Shown here: positions 36,318-48,145 of the stretch, one piece after another
How the letters are laid out: every line of letters begins with the position of its first letter
Numbering within the stretch: position 1 is the first letter of the stretch
Assembly (NCBI GenBank): GCA_037127255.1
Contig: JBANSL010000007.1
Span: forward strand, 63,101,038 to 63,165,037
Length of the DNA: 64,000 nt
From: Persicaria tinctoria
Taxonomy: Eukaryota; Streptophyta; Magnoliopsida; Caryophyllales; Polygonaceae
Direction of reading: 5' to 3'
The notes under the pieces: model-generated
The model's database searches: none
Told to the model about the DNA's origin: nothing
Seen by the model: only the letters and a program-made list of their open reading frames with translations
Made by a program: the position numbers and the translations under genes

Positions 36318-36554
36318 CTCCCTCTGTTAATTAAAACTTGTCGTTTACTATTCATGCACGCTTTTTTAGAACGATAAAAACTATATAAAATATTAACTTT
36401 TTTTTAAATTTGTTTTTATAAATTCATACTTAATAGTAATAAGTATGATATTATTTAAAAAAATTATTTCAAAAGTTAATATTTTATATAGTTTTTAACA
36501 CCTAAAAATGCGTGCGTGAATAGTAAAACGTCAAGTTTTAATTAACGGAGGGAG
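36318..36554. mobile_element. Stowaway-type MITE (237 bp)
   Basis: Inverted ends ctccctctgttaattaaaac / gttttaattaacggagggag, flanked by TA on both sides (36316-36317, 36555-36556), the Tc1/mariner target. The internal ends are also inverted (aaaactatataaaatattaac). A copy of the same length lies at 56902-57138. Confidence 0.92.
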
Positions 36555-36569
36555 TATAAGTTTGTATTC

Positions 36570-36775
36570 CCTCCATTAAAAAAAGTCACTTTTTAGGATT
36601 TTTTTAAGACGCCAAAACTATATAAATATTAATTTTTTTGTTATTTTTATAATTTCATAATTATGAGTTATAAATATGAAATTAATATTGAAAAATAATA
36701 TTTTATATAATTTTGAGTTTTAAAAACAAATGTTCTAAAAAGTGAGAAGACTTACATTTTTGTAACGAATGTTGT
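36570..36775. repeat. Probable diverged Stowaway-like MITE
   Basis: Left part starts attccctccattaaaaaaag and contains agtcactttttagg; right part has ctaaaaagtgag in inverted orientation. Ends are decayed, so borders and family are uncertain. Confidence 0.4.
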
Positions 36776-37001
36776 ATTGATTAAGAATTGATAAACACCA
36801 GCTTAACCTATATAGAACGATAATAAATATAAGTAAAAAAAAATTGATTTGTTTTAATGGGTTACCTACTTATCTCTTGGAAGATAATCAAGTCTGACGT
36901 AGTTCAAAGTGTTTAGGTTTGTGCGTCTTAATCCTTAACTATATATTTGTTTTTAAAGATTTTCACGCAACAAAGGATTTAACTATATATTTGTTAACAA
37001 G

Positions 37002-38273
37002 TTTTTATAAGTTTAACTATCTATTTGTTTTTAAAGATTTAACTCTGTTTTTTGTTTAAAAGTCAATTTGAACTGCTTAATGGACTGAGGCCTAAAACCA
37101 TAATAAACACAGCTCTGAATTCTATGGGTTTTATTGAACTCGACTTATTTTCTACCAAATTTTTTTATCGACTGATTAGGAAACTTCAACGCAATATTAG
37201 AACCCCGGTGAGAGTGAGACAATTCAATGCAACGGGCGAACCCTCTGATGCCATGCCCACCGAGTGAATTTTGGTTTGAACGGTTGAACGTTGAAGGAGG
37301 GGCAAAATCAACCAAAGTTTCGATCACCCCAAAAAAAAACTCAAGGGTTTCAGATTCAAAATCTTTCGAGTAGGCATTTTCTGGGGTTTTTTTTTTCACC
37401 CCAAGATTTTAGGGAAGCCATTAGGTTTGACTTGAATGCGATTTCCTCTTGAGATTTGACTTGGTCTGATTTTGTGTCGGTTGTATTAGGTGACCTCTTT
37501 TTTTTCTTGCGGTTGGGCAATAGTCATTGTGTTGACTTGGTCTGATTTGGTGTTCAATATGACTTTGTCTTGTGATTTTATTTGGGATTAATTTTGCCCG
37601 GTTAAGTCAATAACAGTTTTTTCTCTAGGGATGGAAAATGATGGTTGCATCTTTTCTCCTAATTTGGGAAAAGTCTATGATGAAATCAACTCTGTCCCTG
37701 GCCAATATTGGGCAGCATTTTGACCTTATAAATCAATACCGTAGGATTGGGTGTAGCGATGAAACTGTAACATTTCGACTGTCTATGCGTTTTGGGTGCT
37801 AGCTGAAACTTTGACATTTCGAACCTATAACACTTCGTTGGTCTTCACTTCTTCAGTGTATATGGTGTTTTTGGTGCTATGCGAAAGTTTAACATTTCGA
37901 ATTGACCTATAACATCACACTGTTCTCCATGTTTGTTCTTGTTCTATTTGTCTCTGCAAACAAAAAATAAAAGGATGAAGAACTCTACTTATGCGTGACA
38001 GTGCTCTTGCTCTTTCTTTACTGGTGTTTTCAAGTTGTATTTTCTTTTGGTGTTGAAGTCATGTTCTTTATGAAACTCACTTTTGATTTTGACAAGTCCT
38101 ATTTATAGACCTTATCACATGCAATTATTAGCTAGGTAAACTGTCTCTTTTTCCTTTCCCATCAACTGCAATTATAGGAATAGTGCAGCAGTTCCCATCA
38201 CTCCTTCTCTTCCACTACTAGAGAAGGCTATTTTTTTTATAAAAAAAAAAACTACCTTAATTTGCGGTTAATT
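37002..38273. repeat. Large direct repeat, copy A (about 1.27 kb)
   Basis: Aligns almost throughout with 41763-43023 in the same orientation: shared start gttttataag/taactatctatttg, shared end ccactactagagaaggct plus an A/T run. No TG...CA ends, primer site or pol sequence, so I do not call them LTRs with confidence. Contains only short ORFs. Confidence 0.75.
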
Positions 38274-38903
38274 AAACTAATTTCAATCTCTAAAGTGATT
38301 AATCAATCGAATTTGCAATATCCCCTGAAGCGGATAATTAATCTCTATCACTTGGATAATTAATCTCAAATTTGAAACCTCCGTTGTTCAATATAATCTT
38401 TCACCTGTGGTGAGAACTTCATCTGTTTTGATTTTTGTACAGATTGATACATATTTTTCATTTCAACGATTACTCGTTATTTTATTCGGATTACAAAAAA
38501 AAAGTTCATGGTTTTTTTTTAATTTTATGGTACCCTCTGCGCTCGTCTACCTACTTGATGATTGCTTTCCATCAATTAATTGATTGCTTTCCATCGATTA
38601 ATTAATGAGGGGACATTATTTCTTGTGTGTTTATACTGCGCAAATGTACACATAATTCCATTTGTTTCGTAAGATGTTTTTCATATATGGTATGTTATTT
38701 CGGTGTTTTTAGATTTTTCATTCTTGAGAGAAATCTTCTCTTAACATTTTATTTAATCTTTTCATATCAGTATGTGATTTGATTAATGATTTTTAATTGG
38801 AATTGTTCATTATGTTCGGTAACATATCTTTGACTTGATATGCTTTAGGGGACGAAGTAATTATTTATTAATATGGCATTCTATTTTATTGAATTTATAT
38901 ATA
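38274..38903. other. AT-rich, nothing recognised
   Basis: Contains a few ccctgaagcggataa motifs like those arrayed at 41.3-41.7 kb. Confidence 0.4.
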
Positions 38904-41074
38904 CTAGTGTAATACCCGTGCCTTGAAGGCACGAGATTTTGATTCATTTCAAATTGAATATCGTTTTATATATCTATATATAATACTATATGGGGATTGA
39001 CTCCGGTGAAAACCTCAAATATAATTGTGGTAAAAACCGTGAGGACTACTTTATATCTTGGTTTATTTGAAACCTGTGCTAAAAACCTCAATTACACGGT
39101 GACTTTACAGCTCGGTTCAACCTAAAAACCGTGCTAAAAACTCCAGTTTTAAAATAACACATGACTTTATAGTTCGGTCAAGCCTAAAAATCGTGATAAA
39201 AAATTCATGTTTTAAAATTACATAGTGACTTTATAGCTCGGTTTTATTCAGAGTCGAGCTAAAATTTGTGACTTTATAGATCAGTTCTATTCAGAACCGG
39301 GCTATAAAGCAAGTGAAACGGGCTAAAAAGTCGGTCCTCACGGGTTTTTACCGCAATTTTGGTTTTCACCGGAGCGCACCCCATACTATATTAATATATA
39401 CTTGTTTACAACAAAAATAATATGTATAAAGTATTTTTTAATTTATATATTAGTTGGAAAGCGATACAATATAATTTTTTAAATGATTTAATAAGGTAAA
39501 GTAGTAATAAAACTCAAACACACCACCTATTATAATTTGAAATACATATATAATTATTATCATTAGGATAAAACTAAAAAGAAAAATATAAGCTGTCATA
39601 TAATGATTAAAAAAATCATAAGCACATGATTGTACGAATACTTTTGAAGTTATGTAGATATACATAACTTATTCATTATTTGTATGAGAAATATGGCTAG
39701 AAAGAGGGAGAAATAAATAGAGAAAATAAAGGTTAAATGTAATAAAAAAAAAGTGATCTAAGGCGTGTCATCTAAGATGTAAAATAAGTAATGCATGTAA
39801 GTCTTAACTAACTTTTAAAATATGTAAATTGTAAAAAAAAAAAACTTTTTTGGCTCTAATTGATTTTTATAATTAACTTTTGAAATCGAATATTCACAAA
39901 TTAATTATTTTTACTAACTTTACACAAAAAAATTGCAAGTCTTAAATTATTGAAATTATAATAAGGTACATCTAGGGTGTATAAAATAAATATAGATGTA
40001 AAATATTCATTTTGGGGATAAATATTTTTTTCTTTGATATTTGAAGCCAAGCACCCAAAATTAAACATAAAGAGTGTTTATTTATTTATTTTTAAATGAT
40101 AATATATGCAAATTTCACATTTTTCTTTTCTCAAAATTCTTCAATTTTTGTTTGTAGATCTTAAAATGTTATTCTTTGTATTCCAAATAGTCATTTAAGA
40201 TGTTTAAAATAAATGTAGTTTATCTCTAAAAAATCTTTTATTAAAAATTTATGTAGATGTCATGTAGAATGTGAAGAGCAAGTATGGTTTTAAAATATTC
40301 ATTTCGGATAATTATTTTTCTCAATTTTTGAAGGTTAACAGGTGCAAAAATAATTTCTTCTTAAAATTAATGATGTTTTGCTTATATCTCCAAAAATATT
40401 TAAAAAAATTCAATAAAAATTTAAGATGTCTATATTGTATAATAAATGTAAATTTTAAAAACAAATACATAATATTATTGATGAATAAAATGTATAAGAA
40501 AGTCATGATATTAATGAAATAATGATATAAAAGACCACACAGAATGATAATATCCAAAATTGTGGTCCGACATATCAATGTATATAATCTTTTCTATGAA
40601 AAAAGAAAATAAATATATTTAAAATAGATAAAAAAAATTGATATAATTAGCATATCAATTTAAATAATCTTCGTATGAAAAATAGAAAACAAACATATGT
40701 CAAATAGGAAACAAATAATTTCAGCAACAATATTGACCAATAAGAAAATGTCATTTGAATAAAAAAATCAACTTTAATTGTGGGCGTGACACGTCAGCAA
40801 AATGCTAGCAGAATTAGTAATATTAATAGATTAATAGATAGATATATTGCAATCAGAAAAAAAAAATGGAAACATCTCTCAATATTTACAGAAATATAAC
40901 CGAAAATAAAAAAGGGGAATGAATTCAAATCATATTTAAAATAGGAAACAAATATTTTATAGTTTCCATAATAATATTGACCAATGAGAAAATCTCATTT
41001 GAATAAAAAATTCAACTTTAATTGTGGGCGTGACACATCGGAAAAATGCTAGCAGAATTAGTAATATTAATAGA
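38904..41074 (-). mobile_element. Non-autonomous Helitron
   Basis: On the minus strand the 5' end is TCTATTAATATTACTAATTC. The 3' end is a hairpin cgtgccttcaaggcacg followed by GGTATTACACTAG, and the element sits between A and T, all as in plant Helitrons. No Rep/helicase is encoded. The 5'-terminal segment is present twice in tandem (about 40690-40834 and 40930-41074), so an alternative right border is 40834. A Mutator-type MITE is nested inside. Confidence 0.8.
38992..39382. mobile_element. Mutator-type MITE (391 bp) inside the Helitron
   Basis: Inverted ends of about 50 bp (gggg...ctccggtgaaaacc ... gtaaaaac...cgtgaggac) and a perfect 9-bp target duplication atactatat (38983-38991 and 39383-39391). 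The interior holds several diverged copies of a gtgactttatagctcggtt unit. Confidence 0.88.
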
Positions 41075-41309
41075 TTTGTTTTCTCTTTGCCCAGATCGAG
41101 TTCTTTCATATGATCCTTTCATGGCTCATGCATGTACACCTATGCTTATAATTGTGTTTTTTTTTTGTGTACTCTGTTTTAATTAAAGATTGTATTTGTA
41201 ACCTTAGTTTTACGTGTAATCTCAGTTATTCTCGATCTTGAAGGAGTGAAGTACAAACACATCCCTGAAGATGATGTGTAATATAAATCATATCAACCCC
41301 CGAAGTGGT
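41075..41309. other. AT-rich, nothing recognised
   Basis: Short spacer between Helitron and the degenerate array. Confidence 0.4.
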
Positions 41310-41720
41310 GATATTATCCATCGAATTGGTGTTGAATTAATCAATTAAAATTGATATATCCCTTGAAGCGGATAAATTATTTCTAATCCTTGAAGCGATT
41401 AAACCAATCTCCCCGAAGCGATGAACGATTTATATATTTTTTTACTATTTTCTTTATTTTATGTATTTCTATTCGTATATTATATTATATATACATTTTT
41501 TTATTCTATATCTCCCGAAGTAGACAAACATTATTTCCTGAAGTAGATAAATATTATCTCCCGAAGTAGATATGAATTGTTTAATTTGTATATTATCCCA
41601 GAAGTGATAAATTTATCTCTTGAAGAAGATAAAATATGATTAGCTTTTATATCTTGATGAAACTTATCTCATGCAGTAGATAAAGTTTTAAAACTTATAA
41701 TCATCAATGTAGCGATGAGT
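41310..41720. repeat. Degenerate array of ccgaagtagataa-type units
   Basis: About a dozen irregular units with cores such as cttgaagcgga, cccgaagcgatga and cccgaagtagataaa, spaced about 20-30 bp. Isolated units also occur at 38320-38375. Confidence 0.6.
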
Positions 41721-41762
41721 GCAAATTAAACTATCATAATAAACACATCTCCGAATTCCACG

Positions 41763-43023
41763 AGTTTTATAAGATTAACTATCTATTTGTTTTTAAAGAT
41801 TTAACTCCGTTTTTTGTTTAAAAGCCAATTTGAACTGCTTAATGGACTGAGGCCCAAAACCATAATAAACACAGCTCTGAATTCCAAGGGTTTTCTTGAA
41901 CTCGACCGATTTTCTACCAAATTTTTTTCATCGGCGGATCAAGAAACTTCAACGCAATATAAGAACCCCGGTGAGACCATTCAATGTAACGGGTAAATCT
42001 CGGTTTGAACGATTGAAGGAGGGGCCAAATCAACCAAAGCTTCGATCACCCAAAAAAAACTCAAGGGTTTTAGATTCAAAACCTTTCGAGTAGGCATTTT
42101 CTGGGTTTTTTTTTTCACCCCAAAATTTTAGGGAAGCTATTGGGTTTGACTTGAATGCAATTTTCTATTGAGACTTGACTTGATCTGATTTGGTGTTGGT
42201 TGTATTAGGTGGCCTCTTTTTTTTTCCTGCGGTTGGGCAATAGTCACTGTGTTGACTTGGTCTGATTTGGTCTTCAATATGACTTTGTCTTGTGATTTTA
42301 TTTGGGATCAATTTTGCCCGGTTAAGTCAATAACAATTTTTTCTCTAGGTATGGAAAATGATGGTTGCATCTTTTCTCCTTTTTTCCTTTCGCCTCCATT
42401 ATACAACGGTCCCTAATTTGGGAAAAGCGTATGATGAAATCAACTCTGTCCTTTACCAATATTATTGGGCAGCATTTTGACCTTATGAATCAATACCGTA
42501 AGATTGGGTGTAGCGTTGAAACTGTAACATTTCGATTGTCTACGCGTTTTGAGTGCTAGGTGAAACTTTGACATTTCGAACCTATAACACCTCGTTGGTC
42601 TTCACTTTTTCAGTGTATATGGTGTTTTTGGTGCTAGGCGAAAGTTTAACATTTCGAATTGACCTATAACCCCACACCGTTCTCCATGTTTGTTTTTATT
42701 CTTTTATTCTCTGCAAACAAAAAATAAAATGATGAAGAGCTCTACTTATGCATGACGGTGCTCTTGCTCTTTCTTTATTGGTGTTTTCAAGTTGCAGTTG
42801 CTTTTCTTTTGGTGTTGAAATCATGTTCTTTATGAAACCCACTTTTGATTTGGACAAGTCCTATAAACATTATCACATGAAATTATTAGATAGGTAACTG
42901 TCTATTTTTTCTTTCCCATTAACTCTAATTATAGGAATAGGGTAGCAGTTCCCATCACTCCTTCTCTTCCACTACTAGAGAAGGCTGTTTTTTTTTTTAA
43001 AAAAAAACTACATATAATTTGCA
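41763..43023. repeat. Large direct repeat, copy B
   Basis: Second copy of the 1.27 kb repeat at 37002-38273. It has about 35 bp (ttttcctttcgcctccatta and neighbours, about 42385-42415) missing from copy A. A short fragment of the repeat also occurs just before it at 41735-41770. Confidence 0.75.
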
Positions 43024-43615
43024 GGTCGAGCTGCTGGAGGAGGCTCATTCTTTTGTTTGGCCCAAAACAAAAGACCAGTTGGAGAGTACAAAAGGCTTTC
43101 TTCAATAATTTTTTGTTGTACCCTCATGACACCAAATTTATCCTTTCAACACAGAAAACAAAGAAATAAATCTTGTTTCATTGAAAATGCGCCAAAATTT
43201 GATAGGAGGAATTTGTCGTTATTTCTATCAAAAGTAAAACTCAAACCTACGAACTAGTATATTAGGTAAGTACTAGCAATGATTGACATGGAGCAAGAAT
43301 CACTCTAGTACCAACAAATTAATCAAGGATTTAGATGATATATATATATGTGGGTATATGTATATATGTATATATGTATACATATAAAAATAGTTTCAAA
43401 ATACGGGCTTGTTCCACCATTATAATTGAGCAACCAAATTTATCTTTTCAACAATTGCCCCTCGAATTTTGTACATGTGAGATATCAAATATGTTCAAAA
43501 TTCGACAACTATTTAGTCTATGTGAAGTTCCATTTTGCTTCCCGATTCATCTTGCACATTTGTTCGACGACAATCATTAGGTACTTCTATTGAACTTATG
43601 AACACTTTCTTTCAA
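43024..43615. other. Unassigned, AT-rich with an at/gt microsatellite
   Basis: An imperfect tatatgtata run lies at about 43339-43388. No gene recognised. Confidence 0.4.
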
Positions 43616-43619
43616 GTTT

Positions 43620-44034
43620 GACACTTCCAGGGGTTTGCCAATTCTATCAAGATGACGGACGTATTAAACATCTTTTGGAGCTTAGGTCGAGATTGAAGGC
43701 TACCATTCTTGAAAAGGTTCAACTAAACGATGATTATTCTACTCCTAAAAAGAGTTTTATCCCGTTTTGAGAAGATTGCTGGTTGACCGTAGGAATTAGG
43801 GTATTGATTTTATTTTTAGAGGCATGTTCACTTATGTTCCGTATCTTATGGAATGGATTGAACACGTAATGAATAACTTCAAACAACCATTGAAGGATGT
43901 TGGCATCTATGGACTCACATGGATCTCTGAGTACCCCTATAACTACCGAGCAGATGTATGGAAAACTTTTTGCGAGCACTGAATCCCTTAAAAATACACT
44001 TTATCACGGTGGTGGTGATGTAGGAATCTCGTTA
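43620..44034 (+). pseudogene. Plant mobile domain gene, N-terminal half, broken
   Basis: Frames around 43625-44034 read FYQDDGRIKHLLELRSRL, VGIYGLTWISEYPYNYRADV and LKNTLYHGGGDVGISLF, in different frames with stops. These match the start of the plant mobile domain (PMD, MAIN-like), a transposon-related family. The match stops abruptly at 44034, where an LTR-type TGTAACACTC sequence begins; the C-terminal half resumes at 45195. Confidence 0.7.
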
Positions 44035-44110
44035 TTTGTAACACTCATGTCTCACATCGGATATAATAAGGATGTACGGAGTGATTTATAAGTGATTCAA
44101 GCTCTACCCA
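44034..44110 (+). mobile_element. LTR-type fragment, TGTAACACTC start
   Basis: Shares its opening and the gagtgatttataagt block with the element at 4900-5293. Only the first 70 bases are recognisable. Confidence 0.4.
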
Positions 44111-44367
44111 TGAGAAACCAATATTTTCTATCTCTTTCTTCAAATTGACCCCTTCTCTTAGCTCTCCCACAAGTATCTCACTGCATTTCTTTTCCTACCT
44201 AGTTTTGTTAAAAAATATTTTATTCAATCCAGTCAAATTGGTGTGGCATTTCATATCAATTTAGTATTTAAAAAAAAAAGAAACATTAACACATGATAAA
44301 GATCTATAGATTCTATATATCAAATATATAAACTAGTATAAGGAGAGAAAGTGAGGGAAAAATATAC

Positions 44368-44740
44368 CACTAATAGCGATGTTATGGGCTGTGATGACGC
44401 ACGTCTGCATAACTGAGTTCTCATGCCTAGTAAACGGATGATAGGAAACTTCAAACTTGTCCCAAGCCATCCTACACAGCTTCACGAATGCGTACCCAAG
44501 CAACTCAACAAGTACATTGAGAGAAGAAGTCATCCTCGTAGACAAGATGAGCCTCAAGGTGATGAAGGAGAACATTGCAGACAAGATGAAACTCCCTACT
44601 AGGCCTCTTAAAATGACTTGCTTCTGCTATGAAGGGACCTCAATGTCCCTAAACAACTCCTCGATCATAGGATCCTGATCCTGCTCCCAAGAACTATATG
44701 GCGTGAAAAATTCACCCGAGACGTCCTCGACAACCTCCAT
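44368..44740 (-). pseudogene. YSL metal transporter, first-exon fragment
   Basis: Read on the minus strand from 44740: an acidic start, then EVPS-stop-QKQVILRGLVGSFI, LILSTRMTSSLNVLVELLG, HPFTRHENSVMQTCVITAHN and a GT splice donor after 44368. This matches the first exon of yellow-stripe-like (OPT family) metal-nicotianamine transporters, where the text is EVPSW...LRG and PFTRQENT.IQTC. The conserved Trp is a TAG stop. No other YSL exon is in the window. It lies between the two halves of the PMD gene, so it was probably carried in by a transposon. Confidence 0.78.
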
Positions 44741-45009
44741 AATCTCCCTATGAGCTGGTTGAAAAACGTCCACGGCTTCTACTACAGGTATGGAAACCTC
44801 CTCAATCTCACCGTGAATATAATAAGTTGGGGATCCCCGATGGAGAGTACGAAATCCCTATTTTATTTTAATTTTACCTAAGATTATATAATTTTTCTTT
44901 CACTTTTAAAAGTTTACCTTATAATTTACATTTATAAAATATTTATATCATATTTTTAACATAACTTTAATAATATCTTATAATTTTCTATCAAATGGGA
45001 GGAGGGGGA

Positions 45010-45196
45010 ACATGAGTTTTAAACGAGAAACCCGCGGTAAATATAAACGGGGAAAATTATGCGGAGACGAGGATTCCTTGACGGGGACGAGGGTGATTTA
45101 TTGTCCCTGAGCGGGGACGGGGATGAGGAAAGTGTTCATAAACGGGGACGAGGACGGGGAGGGTACTCTCCGCCCCGAACCAGTTGCCATCCCTAA
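45010..45196. mobile_element. GGGGACGGGGA-rich transposon end
   Basis: Repeated ggggacgagg/gcggggacgg units ending in gttgccatcccta (minus strand start tagggatggcaac). Such starts are common in plant DNA transposons; the other border is not clear. Confidence 0.45.
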
Positions 45197-45740
45197 TTGT
45201 AGCCTTTATTTATCTTTTGCTTGGCAGATTTGTTCTTCCTTATAGACAAAATTCTATTCGGCTTGAAACTTTTGTGATGGCATCACACATGGCTCGAGGA
45301 ACGCAAGTTCCTCTTCCACCTTCTATGTTGGGGCACATCTATCATGGACTAGGACAGATGGTTACCTACCCGGGTAATCTGGGGAACGTTAAACTCAATT
45401 TTGGAATTCACTTTGTTGTTGGATGGTTAGTCGTGTATTTTCCCAATTTTTACAAGTGTCGTCTCAATGATGAATTTGATGAAAAATTCCCCTTGCTAGC
45501 ACAATATGCAAGAGAACGTGGGAACAATTTCAAACTTTATCAATCCAGACTCACTTTTCGAGGCGTTGAGCATGTCTTACCGAGATGTGAATTGTGGGTC
45601 AAATGTTGACAAACATGATGATTTTGATTATGCCGAGCTACCATATCAATCCTTTGAGCACATGATTGCTATTCGTTATGGAGTATTACATTACCCGTCC
45701 GTCTCGGCACTACACTCTCTCAAGAGCCTTATTACCTAAA
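45195..45740 (+). pseudogene. Plant mobile domain gene, C-terminal half, broken
   Basis: FIYLLLGRFVLPY, ETFVMASHMARGTQVPLP, MLGHIYHGLGQM, GIHFVVGWLVVYFPNFY and FPLLAQYARERGN follow the PMD family pattern. A frameshift near 45570 moves the match to YRDVNCGSNVDKHDDFDY in another frame. It continues the fragment at 43620-44034 after about 1.16 kb of inserted DNA. Transposon-derived, not functional. Confidence 0.72.
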
Positions 45741-45751
45741 TCGATTTGCGC

Positions 45752-45775
45752 ACCATTATATATATATATATATAT
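45752..45775. repeat. (TA)n microsatellite
   Basis: About 24 bases of uninterrupted ta repeat. Confidence 0.9.
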
Positions 45776-46786
45776 AAAATGGGGCTCAAATCTATTTGAG
45801 GCCTCTATATTAATATGGTGAACATTGTCGAATGGAAGGAGAAATAAATATTAAATTTTACTTCCTCACATAAGAGAATTAAACGCATAGTCCTGGTATT
45901 CCAAATGTGACATACCTACCGATTTCATTTGACGGCTGATTCAAGATTCAAGAACACTTGATGACCGATTTTAAAAATTCAAAATCAATCTATACTCAAA
46001 CCCTAAATACTTAATTAACGATGGTTGCATGTCTAAATAAGGGAGATGACTAAAAAGAAATGCATCAACCAAAGGTTATATTTACAAGGCAAAAACAAAA
46101 CACAAACTCGCCCATAGCAATTATTAATATATGTAATATTTAATCCGAAACAAAAATCAATTCATTCACCTGTTAAATTTGGATGAAGTTTGTAGTTTGA
46201 ACTTGTTGTGTTGTTGCCCATCAAGAAGCGATCGAAGATGCATACTGAAGAAGAAATATTTATCTTCTTTTGGGGGAGAAAGAGTTGAGCGATATACAAA
46301 GAGTAAGTTTGGGAGTGTGAATATGAGGTTTGGTGAATGGTGGGGTTAATAAGTCTTGAACTAAATCGGGATTTTTAACTAAAAGAAGGTTGTGTGTTTT
46401 TTTAATGATCCAAGTGAGCGATATAGGACCTTTAATGAAGTAAAGTCTAAAGCCATCCAACTTATCTAAACTAGGCTGAGAGATATTTCAACCCATCCAA
46501 CTAATCTAAGGGGAGTCTGTTTTTTTTTTTTTTATCAAAAAAAAAGGGGAGTCTGATTTAGAGTTTAGAGATTTCACTATGACATCATTATGATGGTTTA
46601 ATCATCTCTTGGACTATGCATGTGTCACCACTAGTATCACAAAAAAGGACACATGTTACCAAACTAAAACTCTAGGGTAAGGGGAGCATAAATCCTAGAA
46701 GTATTAATCCTAAGCCAATGAAATGATATAGACTTTTGATATTTTACTATAAATGCCAACAAGTCGAGCATTTCAATATTTATATC
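45776..46786. other. Unassigned AT-rich DNA
   Basis: Short ORFs only. A small palindrome-like A/T run lies at 46510-46550. No gene recognised. Confidence 0.4.
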
Positions 46787-47140
46787 TATATAATACTTTA
46801 AATGAGAACAACTTTTGGGAATCAAATCCTCTGTCCCAAAAAATGTCCCCCCTCCTGTCCCTCCCCCCTCCCCCCTCCCCCTCACAACTTGTAATTAAAA
46901 AAAACGAAAATAAAATAAATAAATAAAAATAGATTAAAAGGAAAAAAGAAAAAAAGATTTTGTGAGGGGGAGGGGACATACCCGGGGACAGAGGATTTGG
47001 ATCCCAACTTTTGATGATCTGTCATCAACATATTAATTGTAGAGGTTTTTATTTCCTTAAAATATTTTATATTTTCTAATCATCCAGATAATACTTTAAA
47101 TGAGAACAACTTTTGACAATGTGTCATTACTATATTAATT
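46787..47140. repeat. Tandem duplication split by a MITE
   Basis: A unit beginning ataatactttaaatgagaac and ending near ttctaatcat occurs twice (about 46789 onward, interrupted by the MITE, and about 47088-47190). The MITE entered one copy after the duplication. Confidence 0.6.
46818..47004. mobile_element. Mutator-type MITE (187 bp)
   Basis: Inverted ends GGAATCAAATCCTCTGTCCC and GGATCCAAATCCTCTGTCCC, flanked by a perfect 9-bp duplication caacttttg (46809-46817, 47005-47013). A C-rich run near the left end is matched by a G-rich run near the right end, so the ends could fold together over about 40 bp. Confidence 0.85.
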
Positions 47141-48145
47141 GTAAGACTTTTTATTTCTTTAAACTATAATACTTTCTAATCATTGGGTTTAATTCAAACC
47201 ATTTAATTTAAATTAAAATAATATATTAATATACACACACATATTTTATTTTATTTTTGTAAATAGTGATATTAAATTTTTTTCTTTATTCGACTAAACA
47301 ATAGGCGCGATAAAATATATGTATGTATATATATATATATATATTACTACTTTAAATAAGAATAATATTTTCAAATTTTTTTCTAAGATACTTTTATGGT
47401 AAATTTTTTACGACATTTTACTGCATTAAACCTAAATTTCTTAGTTTACAATAATTTTTATTAATATTTGATTTAACTATAAAATATTATTTTATATTAT
47501 TATTAAGATTAAGATTTTATTTTAAAATAATTACGTCATGGCGCGAGAACTATACCAGTTTTACTTACACTAGAATTTTGGATATCATAAGTCATTTTGA
47601 GGAGGAGATTTTCTTTTAAAGGTGTATGATGTAAAATCTTAGATTTTTTTTTTCCAAAATAAACTCTCATTTCTTTATTAATTATCTGGATGAGTTTGAC
47701 GCGGATTTTCGCAATGCGCTTTCGTGGATTTTTTTCTTATTAATTTTTTTTCTTCGTGAATTCACACTTCACATTTGCTCTTTTGTGAACCCATCGCATT
47801 CGCATCCTCTCACCGTATATTTGACGAGATTTTTACCGTGTATTTATGAATTCCGATACTAATTTACTAACCATAGTTGCACAATGTAGATTCGAGTTCT
47901 ATCAGTTTAATTTTAGGCACAAATTCAAGTGTAAAACAAAAGGACTAAAAAGGTTGTTTGGGGAAAAAATGTGGTAATTTTGTGAAAATTTCCAAAATGA
48001 GTATTAAAGCAAGAAATAAATACCTCCACTACCGTAAAGTGTACAACAAATTGGCTTCTTTGTTTCAGATTCTTGCATATGAAGCGATACACACGCAACG
48101 AAGGGCCTTCGTAGTTTCCGAGAGGCGAGAACTACTGCCACCGCC
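47141..48145. other. AT-rich upstream region of ERLIN copy 1
   Basis: Contains a (ta)n run at 47320-47342. The last 150 bp, GC-richer, are probably the 5' leader of the ERLIN gene. No clear TATA box. Confidence 0.4.

Noticed and set aside
37002..43023. Interpretation of the 1.27 kb repeats as LTRs of one retrotransposon
   Set aside because: No TG...CA ends, no primer site, no polypurine tract and no pol sequence between them; the interior is mostly a Helitron.
44457..44678. Plus-strand ORF of 73 codons
   Set aside because: It is the antisense of the YSL exon fragment, which matches a known family on the minus strand.
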